Assembly (NCBI GenBank): GCA_013398295.1
Contig: VZSF01001220.1
Location: 124,001-188,000, forward strand
Origin: Chionis minor
Lineage: Eukaryota > Chordata > Aves > Charadriiformes > Chionididae
Length of the DNA: 64,000 nt
Reading direction: 5' to 3'
The notes below the pieces were generated by a model. That model did no database searches and was not told the origin of the DNA. It worked only from the letters and a program-made list of their open reading frames with translations. The position numbers and the translations under genes were made by a program. Shown in pieces: positions 37,834 through 48,730 of this stretch (the first letter of the stretch is position 1; each line of letters opens with the position of its first letter).

Positions 37834-40800
37834 AAGATAACAACAACTGTCTATTTGGGGAATTTTTATCATTGAATAAGTTAGAATTATGCCTTGTAAA
37901 ATATTCCATAGTTTTGCATTCAGGAATTAAAACAAACATTAATTTTCCTTGCAGCTTCTTTGGTTACATATTATTGTAGAAGTTATGTATAGTTCCATTT
38001 AAAAATACTCGTGGGCTCATTTGAAAACCATTGCAAACTAGACCTGTAAAACACTTCTTATTTAATGTAATCTCAAGTATAAACATACTAATGGGACAGA
38101 CCTGGTCAGCTCAGTGTTGATATGTATTATCTCTGTGACCCTGGGACCTCCAAAATCCTTGCCATGGTTGTGATAAGAGGGTTAACTCTGAACCCGGGCA
38201 ACATTTACACAGCCAGCACTTGTTCTTAAAATTCTTGTTTAAATAGAATATATCTTATGTGAACCTGAAGTTCTGAATCTCTTTCCAGACACTGGAAGAT
38301 TAGTAAGGTCATGGCACCAGTGGCTTTTGCACACCTGGGCTGATTACTAATTTCAGTAATTAGATTGCAGCTTCAGAAATGGTGGCCTTGTTTCTGAAAA
38401 TATACTTAAATCCAGAAGACTGACGTGCTTTTATGTTGTCTACTGATGTTGAGTAAGACTCTGTAAAGGCTGCTTGTGCCATGCTGATTGTAGGTGCATG
38501 GAGTGCCTTGGGTTGCGTTGGTAGCCCTGTGGTCAGCTGCTGACAGAGGTCCAAGTATTTGTCAACAACTGGAGTGGCTGTCTTGGATCACGGAGCATCA
38601 GAAGGTTTTTGCAATCCATAACCAAACCCCAAACATCCACTAGTCCTAGCTACTGACTTGCCTGTTCTTCTACTTCTGTGATGGTGGTACGCAGGACAGG
38701 TATTTCAAAGATGAGGGTGAATGTAAATGTGATATGTCAGCTGATGGAAGATGCTCAAGTCTCTCAATTTATGAACACTCCTTGGTAAACACACTTATTT
38801 TTGTGAGAAATATGTGGAGTGAGAAGACTTAAGAAGTTACTAGTAGAATGCGACTTTGTTTCCACTGAATCAATTGTGGGAAGAAATTCCTTTGACAATT
38901 GTTGCATCATACTCAGTGCCAGAGTAAATCTTGTGTTTGTTCAGAATTAGGTGTGGCAACTTGAGCTTTAGCACTGCTTACTGCTCCATGCAGTGTTTCC
39001 TACACACTCTTCCTTTAGTGTTTTTCCATGAAGGAATATCTATAATGTGGAAACTTGGTGTCTTAACACACATGTTGACTCTTGGCTAACAGGGTGGCAA
39101 CATCTAAAATGAGTTGGAATGGAGAGCTTTTAGGCTAGCTACAATGGCATTTTAATTAGTTCTTGTCAATAGTCCATATATACTGTTAACATTCTGTCTT
39201 TGAGGGATTATTTGATATTTTGCCTCTTAATTCTAAATCAAAAGTCACTAAATTGAATTAAATTATCAGATAGTATTTTAGATGCCTTTTTACTCCCTGC
39301 ATAGTTTCTGTGTAGTGTGCATGTGCCTTGTTCTGTGGCATTTAGATCTTTTCAGCTGCAACATTTTGTGTGTACCTGAATGCTGCTGGGCTCTAGTAAG
39401 GAGGGTCTGAAGTGGGCTGGAGGTCTTTAGGTGAGGTCCAACACTGCCTACTCTACCTTGTAACATCCTTTATCACAGCAGTCTCTTCCCTCACAAGTTG
39501 AGCCCTATTGAGAAGTTATTGATAGAGCAGAGATGTGTATGTTCTTTCTTCAATCTCTCAGTCTGACTAACATTTCCCTGGTTAGGTAGAAAGACTGAGC
39601 TTTCTGTCTTCAAACCCAACTCATTTATGTGTTGAACTTGGTGTAGCTGGATTGATGGATGCACTCATAGGGTGTTTGTCTGAAGCGTGGGAAGCTATAT
39701 GCAGTGCTCTAGACAAAGACTGAAGCCTTTGCCAAAATATATTGCAGTAGACTAGACTTTAAGGACCCAAGTGTTCAAAGTAGCTTCCTCTACAGCTCAG
39801 TCCTGGGGCCACCTCTATCCTGCAGGTTGTCATTGCTTCTAAAAATGTCTGTAACTGCTTATTTGATATGATAGCACTGTCACTTTGAAGCCAGTACGTG
39901 CTGGAGGGGGAAAGCATGTAATCAGTCTTATCGGAAGCCGGTGATGCAAGAGAATCCTCCCAGCATAAGCACAGTAGGTGTTGGCACTCCCTGTGCTCTG
40001 CCGTTCTGGTGCTCAGATACTCAGCCCAGAAACAGCCACTTTGGTCATGGCAGGAAAGAATCCTAAACTTCCTACTTGTGAGCTGCTGATATAGTATCTC
40101 TTCTAGAAAAGCTCTGGATTTTCCACTTTTCAGTGTCTACAAGTTACTTCTTGCCTTGTGCCCTTTTCCCTCATTATTGAAGGGTTTCCTAAGCAAAACA
40201 ACTATTACAGTTCCACGATATCTGTCAGTGCCTTCATCTACCCTCTGAATCTATCTTTGCAAATAATGTTAATGAGGCATTTGAGGCTAGCCAGAGCCGC
40301 TTGATCTGTGATGTCCCTATTGAGCATGGGAGGGACCTGTGGATGTGTAGATCCAGGACTAGATTGTGAAGCATTAGTTAGTCAGGTAAATTCCTAGACT
40401 GATACTTATCAAAAGGGTTGTGTTGGTTATCTTACTCGCACTTTCAGATAAGCTGCCTTTTTTTGCTGCTTTGCTTATGGCTGTGGTGAGTGGTGTTTGA
40501 ATGGCAGGAGTAAATGTCTGTTTAATGATCTAAGAGGAGAAGGGCATGAGAGCTGTGTCGTGGGAGATGAAGGCTTGGTCCAGTATTGGTTGTCCAATCC
40601 TGACACAGAGCCACAGCCCAGTAGAATGGTCAGCTGCGTTCCTGTGGTGGCACTTGTCTTCATCTGCGAGGGCCCTCAGAGCTGAGGGAGTGACATGATG
40701 TTTGAAGAGTGGTCTTAGAGCTCAATGTCACAAGTAATAAAGCAATACATTAAATTCCAGCATGGTGGTTCATCAATACTTCTCCCTCACTCTGGGGAGC

Positions 40801-42720
40801 CAGGCCCCCTCTGCAGCAGAGGAACTTTGTCAGGGAGTGGGAGCAGCCTGTCCTGGGCACGCTGATGATGGCATGGGTAAGGGCAGCAGCAGAGCAGCCC
40901 CCATGTCTAGTTTGCCATTCTGAGTGTTTTACCATCTGCACTTCATATTTGGCTGCAAATTAATGTTTTTGTTCATAGCAAGTGATGGCCTGATTAGAGT
41001 ATCTGAGAGCTCATTTTAGGGTGAGTCACACTCATTGGAGCTACCAGACTTAAAAGGACTCGGAGCAAGACATGTATTTGTTTTATCAGTGTATGAAACT
41101 TCTGGGTAATTAGGAAGAGCCATCTTAAAAGTAAAGGAAGATGAGAGATATCAATGCTTGTGGTGATTAAAACTGAAACTACAGAGCTTAAAGCAGCTAT
41201 ATGATATGTTAATAAATGTGTAGTAGCATCAGCCCAGAATGTGGGTGAGTAGTGCCACTTCTTTCGTGCTGTCAGTAAATGCATGTGGGATCATCTGTGT
41301 TGTGTGTGGTGGGTTTTTTTTGAAGTACAACCTTCAATGTATGCATGCACTTGTAAAGACCAGATTCTTGTTTTATTATGTAGCTTTTTGCTTGAGTTGC
41401 CCATGTCAGCTGCTAGAAGGTGTTTACCCACTACATGAGGCAGCTGTATCGGGGAAATGCTGAGAACATGCTCATGGCATGGGCAATCTGTGTGGCAGTT
41501 GAACTAAAAAAGCACTTCACAGTGCATCTGAGGAGGAGAGGGAGTGGTTTTTTTGTTTTAACAAGGATGCATCTTGATGTTCTCAGCTAACCGGCTCGTG
41601 GGCTGCCACAGAAAGTGGCTGGCCCAGCCCTGCATTTCCGTCCCCTCCCTTGTGCCTTCAGCAGCATGCCTGCAGGTGCACAGCAGCTCAGATCAGGACC
41701 TGGTCTTCCTAGAAGTGTGTTTCTTTGTAGCCGTCTCTCTTTGGTGGGGGCTGCTCCTTGTTCTGATTCACTGAGGCAGCCACAGGATGGCTGGCTCTGA
41801 CACAAGAGGTGATGGGAGTAGGGAGGGCAAGGACAATCCTTTTGGCAGCTGCTAGCACAAATAGGGTGTCATTTTGGTAACTGGCTTATGCTGAAGGCTG
41901 TTTCCAAAAGCCTCACATACTGTGACTGAAACTCATCTAGAAGTCTGTATGGTCCTTTAGATTCATTGCTGGAAACATTTGGAAGAATTGTAGATTTTCT
42001 CACAGAAGCCCTCTGTACCCTACAAAGAGCGGGATACCAGTCGTGGGGTAGTAGTTGTTAATAATCGAGGTCATTGGCAGCTGGAGATGTGCATGGAGTC
42101 ATCCTTAACAGGCTGGGAGAGTGCTTCTATGGGACATGATGTGGTTGCAGCTGTAAGTAGGGTGTGAATACCACAGCTTATTCATTTGATTACAGCCCTT
42201 TTTAGCCCCATCAGTGGGACGCAGCTCAGTCTGTTGCAGTCTCACAGATTGCTGAAGCTGCTGCTGATTCCCAAGTTGTCTTTGAGACGTGTTTGCAGTG
42301 CATTGTTGTCTTCTCTACTGCTCAGTCTCTGCTTAGCACAGGGCTGCTCCATCTGCTGCTAGCTTTGAGCTTCTACGTGGGAGTCCTCAGACTCCTCTAA
42401 GAATGTGTAAGCTGAAACTCTACTGGGTCCCAGCCTCAGCCCCATGTGTTGGAGTGCTCCATCCTGCCCCCAAACCTGTCGATGGACAAAGAGTAATACA
42501 TGCTCAGTTTTGAGCAAGTGAAACTTTAGGAATTCATCATACCGAGTATCTTCTAGGTGATCTAAATATTTGTGCACCATGCCATTAAAAGCCTCTTTTT
42601 TAGGAGGAGGTATGACTATTTCAATTTCTCTTCTGCAGTGATTTGCCTAGGTTCTTAGTAAAACTTCTCTAAGAATCACCCCTGACTCATGTGTAACTTG
42701 ATATGTGTTTCTGTTTGCAG

Positions 42721-42820
42721 CTATTGTGGATGATGAAAGGCTTTCAGCGGAGGAAATGGATGAGAGGAGGCGTCAGAACATTGCTTATGAGTATCTCTGC
42801 CACTTAGAAGAAGCAAAAAG
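42721..42820 (+). CDS. IQGAP2: IQGAP2 coding exon 2
   Basis: A 100-base exon between TTTGCAG (acceptor) and GTAAGT (strong donor at 42821). Its first two bases complete the Ser16 codon from exon 1. The frame then reads IVDDERLSAEEMDERRRQNI and continues AYEYLCHLEEAK, ending with AG of an Arg codon (residues 16-49). This is the charged, conserved N-terminal segment just before the actin-binding calponin-homology domain of IQGAP proteins. The Ser-Ile-Val wording and the pairing with exon 1 support IQGAP2 over IQGAP1 or IQGAP3. No stop or frameshift is present. The next exon should begin with the final base of the Arg codon and a Trp-Met-Glu-like sequence; I did not find it downstream. Confidence 0.97.
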
Positions 42821-43949
42821 GTAAGTAAATGAAAGCACAGTTATACCTGGCCCTCAGACAGAAGTTCAGGCCTGTTGTGTTCTTGAGCATTGTGAGTTCT
42901 AATTCGACTTACTGAATTACTTGGATTAATTTAATGTTGGAGTTTTATTGCATTTGGTATGAGAAACTAATGTCCAATGTGAAAAGTTTAATTCAAAGAA
43001 GGGTTTAGAGATAATCAAGACAATCTTCTCAGAGCTGCTGTGGTGACCATCTTCAGTGAAAGTAGAGGCTGAGTGCTAAAAACCTGAGGCTGTGGTTTTG
43101 TAAGAAGCTGAGTCAGGCCTATGTAACTAACTGGGGAAAATCTTTTGTTCCTGGCTGTGTGGTTGTGCTCCCTCCTTAGTGCTTGTGGAGTGACTCAGAT
43201 TGCTAAGAAGGCAGATCTGGGCTCTTACTGGGTTAATGATCCATATCACCTCGGTGTTTGAATGGTAAGTGTAGGCAGGACAATAAGATAACCTGGACTC
43301 TGCTCTTTCTCTAGTTCCTTTAACCCACTGGTCAGGAGTACTCATCTATTGAAGCGGCAGCCTGTGACAAAGCATTGGAAATGCACAGGCATTTTTATAA
43401 CCTTTGTGCAAATGTACTGTCCTATGTACACTTCATTCTCAAAACAAATATTCAACAATATTTTCATAATTATTGAGCAAAGAAACAAGGTGTAATATCC
43501 TTGCACTTTTGGAGTAGCTTGAAGTGCTGCTATTATTGTATATAAAAGCATATTTTACATTCAGTCTGATCAGAAACTGGCAAAGATGCCTGTTGTACTC
43601 AATTTCCTGCCCTGGGCACCACAGATAAGTGTCTTGCTCCTGTTCTGTGTTTGTTTATGATGGTGTTTTCAGTCCTAAACTTTAGTTGGATGACTTTTCT
43701 AGGAATTTTTGTAGAGACAAGAAAACTCTGATTAGTAGTGCAAGCTGGGAAACGTCAGTACAATGGCAAACCATAGGGTCTTTAGAATGCAGCAACCGAG
43801 TGTACTTCAGTCAGGAATCAACTGTAGAACAGCGCCCTTGTCTTTATTTCCACGTCATGTCCCTTGCCATCACTGTGTAACTCATGGTTACCTACTTTGC
43901 AACTGGGGGCAGCTAGCTGCCAATGATCTTGTCCTAGGGGTGGTGGTGT

Positions 43950-43990
43950 AAAAAAAAAAAAAAAACAAAACAAACCCCAAACCAAAACCC
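43950..43990 (+). repeat. Poly(A) and A/C-rich tract
   Basis: A16 at 43950-43965, followed by CAAAACAAACCCCAAACC-type sequence. Same low-complexity class as 23148-23211. Intron 2. Confidence 0.9.
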
Positions 43991-46900
43991 AGCCATTTTT
44001 ACTTCCTGTTCACTATGCTGTCCCATTTGCTGTAGCAAACATTGCCTCCTTTGCTCTTTCTTCCTCTTTCCACTGCAGAGTGATTTCCCCATTCACATAT
44101 TTAAGATGGCAAGTACCTTACTGCTGCCAGAGAGGCATGTCCTGCTCCACACACTCCTGTTGCCTCCATTGTGCAGTTGCAAGAAATTGCCCTTGGTCAG
44201 CTGAGTCAGCTGGATATGCTGGCAGAAAACTCATTGCTTTTTTGCTGAATTAGTTTTCTAGTGGTTTAGTGAGCTGACTAGTCTGACCAAGGGGTCAGAG
44301 GAGAATCAGTGCTGACAAGAGGAAGGGAATGGAGTGCAGCCACATATCAGAGAGGGGAGGGAGCAAGTCTTCACCTCTCTTGCTGAGAGGTTAGTTCAGC
44401 TCCACCATCTCAGGAAACCTCAGTGAGTCAGGCTTCGATTTTACTCAGGGTTCCTCCTTGGTTTGCAACTCGCCTACCTGATGGGTCCTGGCAAGATAGT
44501 AATAGTAGTTAGTCTCCAAATCCACCCTTTTCCATTACTGTTATTACTAATCTATCTTCCTGGATTTTCACCCTCCCTCCTTCCCAGGACTACTTGTCAC
44601 TAGTCCTCTAGTTCATTTGAAGCACCTCCCTTGATATTTCACAGGGAAATGTGAAGTTATTTTTACAATTAATGACTTAAATTGACATCTGCTATGAATA
44701 ACCCTCTCCTTTTTTTGTATTTTCATATGGGTTCATGCCAACAGCAGTTTTCTAGAAGAAGCATTCCTTTAGCTCTGCCAGTAGGTAATGGGACTTTGCA
44801 GCCAAAACAGTCACTCACAGGGCTGTTAGGTACCTGGAAGCATTTCTGGATCTCAATTTGGGAAATGGGCATTTACTGATAATGTTCATGGCCAATGCCT
44901 GCCATTGCATGAGGTGGGGATGAGTGCTGTGGTGCAAGGGGCCTTCTGCTTCCCCATCAAAGGGTTGAGTTGTCATGGGTGGAGCTGATCAAGCAGCCTG
45001 ATGCTGCTGAATGTCCTTCTGCACCTCAGCACACCAGCCCCAGTGCTTGTTAGGAAAGGAGAGGGTGGTGATTCTGGAGACACTCTTAAGTGGATAGAGC
45101 TGCTGTGCAGGGAAAAGAGGGTGAGGGGAACTTCTCCCTTTACAGGAAACTGTTAGGATAATTCAGTTGCATAATGAGACTTTGCCCCAAGATGGACTCT
45201 TACTAATATGAAAACAACCCAGCAATGGACACATACAAAAAACTTGCAGAAACAAGCCAAAATGCCCATGTCTCCTAGCTATTTAGCCCCTAGCACTGCT
45301 TCCACAGGAGGTGAGTGATGCTGTCTGGGGGGGCTGGGCCAGCACCAGGGACAGGCTGGGGTGGCAAAGCTGTGTGACTGTTCTCCCCAGCTCTCATCTG
45401 GTGAGAGAGCAGCATAAGAAAATGCTGTATCTCTTCTCACTGCACGCTTATCTCTCTGTACTTGATTAGGGGTGAAACATGTCGGCGCGCAATCTCTGTT
45501 TTGTACTGCTATGGTTATAACGTTTTCTTTGTCAGAACAGAGGCTGAACAAAACTGGGGACTCTGGAAAGAGAGCAGCCTCAGAAGGAGCAACAAGGTCA
45601 TAACTCAAGCTGAGACAAAATGAGACCAGCGCAAGCTTGAGAGGCTTGTGTGTAGGGTGCAGGCTGCCCTGGCAGCACATAGTGGGTCCTGCCCTTCAGC
45701 CATGCTGGTTGTGCAGTTTTGCAGGAGGCACCAGCTGGTGGATCGGATTTTGCTGCTGTTGCATGGAGGGGTCCCAGGTGGGTGCTCAGCCCTGCTCCCC
45801 AGCACTGCAGCAGCCAGGCCGGGATACACAGGGCCCCCTCCCCGGCTGTGTGTTTCTGGTAGTGGGGCTGGGTTGGAGCAGACAGGATAGTGCCCTTGGC
45901 CCCAGGTGCAGCAGCTGGTTGTGAAACTGCCCTGAGCGGTGGCCACTGCATGCTTGCTCCCAGTGCTGCCCTCCTGGGTGAAATGTAGGGGTGAGAACTG
46001 CCTCTCGGACACATTCTATTTCTATTTACAGTTGCAAGCTGGTCTTGCTTCTACAAAGCCTGAATGCATGGAGAGGATTTTTTTTTTAGTATTCAGGACA
46101 CTGTGGATAGCAATGACAATAAATAAACTGAAATGGGTAAAGTAAGGTACGTTTTTCTGTTTAGTTGGCAGCTGCTGAAGTCACAGCAAATACTGTTTCA
46201 GCTAATCAGCAGTGTGCAAACACAATGTTTTTTGGCCCATATTGAAGAGTAATAAATACTGAAATAAGCAATAAATAGCAGAAGTTTGGGGGAGAGTGTG
46301 GCTGGGACACTACTATGGCAGGCATTACCTTTTTTTCTCACTGTATTTATAACAAAAATATTATTGTATAGCAGCTCTGCATTTTGAAATGCCAGAGTTA
46401 ATTAAAAGGGTGAAGAATGTGTACTTCCAGCTGCTTTTCAGACCACTGTTTGCACGCTTACTTCCTGTACCCCAGCTTTAATAAAAACTTTCCAAGTTTA
46501 ACATGAAAAAAGAATCCTGTTGCTGGTAACTGATGCTCCTGCAAACACCTTCTGTTCTAGGCACAGTATCTGTTGTATGTATACAGCATAGGAAATCGGT
46601 TTTTAAACACAACGAGCAGGCTTGTAATATCTGCAGAGGTCAGCAATGATTGAATAGGGTGTTATATTTGATATTGGAGAAAAAAACCTTTTGTTCGGCT
46701 AGATTTCTAGCCCTCTTCTCCCCAAAATCACAAATCTGATAAATCGAGCTTTTGGTTGCCTCCGTATGTTATTTGATTTGTTATTTTTGTCTTTAAGGAA
46801 AGTTAATTGCATATTAAAGAAAAAGTAGAGAAAAATGTATAGTATCCAGTATCCTTGAACTCCTGAGAAGAATAAAATTGAGAATGAGAAATTAGGAGTA

Positions 46901-48644
46901 GGGATTTTCTCACTTCAAGCAATGTAGCCGTGGGTGTCTCTAATAGAAGCTTGCCAGACATTACACCAATAAACTTCCAGTATCACTTGGGAAATTCTTC
47001 TGTTAAATAACAAAGGCTTAAAGTGGGTATGAACAGCTGTGTCACAAACCCTAATGTCTCACTGGATTATGTTAATTTTAATATATAAAATTTTCCACAA
47101 CATCCTCCCTTTCAAAGATTATCTTTCAGTACCCAGAACATCAGATTCTGTCTTGAGTTTAGCTTTTGCTGTAGCTTGTTTCTTTGCAGATGTGTAATTA
47201 CCATGCTGTAAATGATAATACAGATTTGAGGGGATTTAAACCATGATTGAAGCTTTGGCGCATAATGCAAATCAAGTTCACAATAAATATGTTGTGGTTG
47301 GCTAGGGTTATAATCATCCATAATTAAAAGGACACTATTTTTCTTGGCTTCTTGGAAATTACACCTTCTATGTTAAGCTTGAATTTGCACCATGGGAGGC
47401 CTCATTTTGCTAGCCTTGTCTCTCTGTGCATGAAACGAATGCACTTCATTTCACAGAGTATACAGTTTGGTTTCATGACCAGAACTGCCAGCATTTGTCT
47501 TACTGCTTTTTGCTTTTCTTACTCAGCCATTCAGTAGGACAGGAAACTCGTGAAACACTGAAGCTTTAGCTTTGGTGTTAGGACAATGAAGACACCATGA
47601 AGGAAAACTATCCAGGAATTGTTTTTGAGAAGTAATTTTTTATTTTGAAAATGTAAAACCTCATTCTTTCACAATTTCTTTACAATAGACAATCAAATAA
47701 TCCATTTTAGATTCCAAAACCTGCCTGCTTCATTGTATTGATTTTTATCATATTGATTTCCAATGGCTAGTTGTGGTATCAGTCACTCATGAGATCACAG
47801 TTGGCAGCTGCTGCATAAAAATGTATATGCAGTTTAAAACTCTTAAAAGGTCAAACCCTGAAGTGCTTAATTGGCTTCAGTTAACGCTAACAGTTTTCCA
47901 GTACCGTAGCATCATAGAAAGTTTGAGTTTCTTTAGTTGTCAGGACTGGGACCATGGAGGGTTGATTTGGAGCCCACCCCATTCTAAGGCAGGTACTGGG
48001 GTCCTATGAACACTTGGTGTAATACAAGTGAATTCTTCCATATTTCATGCTGATGTTTCTCTGAGCAAATTGTGGCAACTGTGCAGCCCTGGCAGCTCAT
48101 GAACGAATTAATGCTACTCAGATGTCCTATTTTAAGTCCATTTCTTTCAGATTATGGGAAACAGTTAAAGCTTTGTGCTTAGACGTAAATGCACAAAATT
48201 GTAATATAGCTGTACAACTAGCTGACTACAAACAGAAAATGTTAAGATACTCCTTCGTAGCCTGTTTTGTATGGGTCCGTCAAAAAAATCATTCTTCTGG
48301 TAGTGGTAGTCTACTGAAGTGTTGTAGATTATAAACTTTGCTCATCTCCCCCCTCTGTCTGCCTTAAGCCTAATGAAGCACCAATGAATGTGGCTGGCAG
48401 CAGCTCTGTAGAAGCTGAATGTTTAAAATCAGGGTGCTTCATGAAATTAAATTCTTGGAATAATCCTACTTAGCCAGGAAATACCCATCCGTGAAGTAGC
48501 TCAGTGCTCACAGAAGTACTGATCAGTAAGTACACTTGCTGTTTCACATCTTGATCCTCAAATGTACTCACCTAGCAGACAGACTGCCAGCTATTGAATT
48601 AAACAGGTTTTTTGTTCCAGATAGTTATACAATTGTGCAGATAT

Positions 48645-48730
48645 GCCAGAGTTTTCATATGCAAGTGTCAGTGATATCAATCAATCCAATAATTGCTTGG
48701 ATAGTGATATTTGCATATGAAAAGTCTTGC
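48645..48730. ncRNA. Candidate pre-miRNA-like hairpin in IQGAP2 intron 2
   Basis: TTTTCATATGCAAGTGTCA (48652-48670) pairs along all 19 bases with TGATATTTGCATATGAAAA (48705-48723), with two G-T wobbles and the other 17 pairs canonical. Outside, a G/G mismatch is followed by AGA/TCT pairs, a C/T mismatch and a GC/GC pair, giving an 86-base fold. Inside, ATCCAA (48684-48689) pairs with TTGGAT (48697-48702) around a seven-base loop. The 13/2 internal loop between the stems is large for a good Dicer substrate. A hairpin-forming transposon remnant or a conserved regulatory element with inverted ATGCAA-type sites are alternatives. Strand, if transcribed with IQGAP2, would be +. Confidence 0.35.

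Larger units (their letters stand above)
21109..42720 (+). other. IQGAP2: IQGAP2 intron 1 (21,612 bases)
   Basis: Bounded by GTGAGT at 21109-21114 and TTTGCAG at 42714-42720, with matching codon phase across the junction. I find no further exon. Early intron: G-runs at 21115-21139 and the GTAACTTT box cluster at 21375-21602. Elsewhere: A- and A/C-rich tracts (23148-23211, 23957-23970), a G/T-rich tract (26111-26156), T15 at 31593-31607, a hairpin with direct repeat at 33592-33683, a G-run near 37220, and T13 at 37821-37833. GC-richer patches near 26180-26830, 28040-28640 and 41580-41800 carry long but unrelated open frames. The rest is ordinary intronic sequence. Confidence 0.9.
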
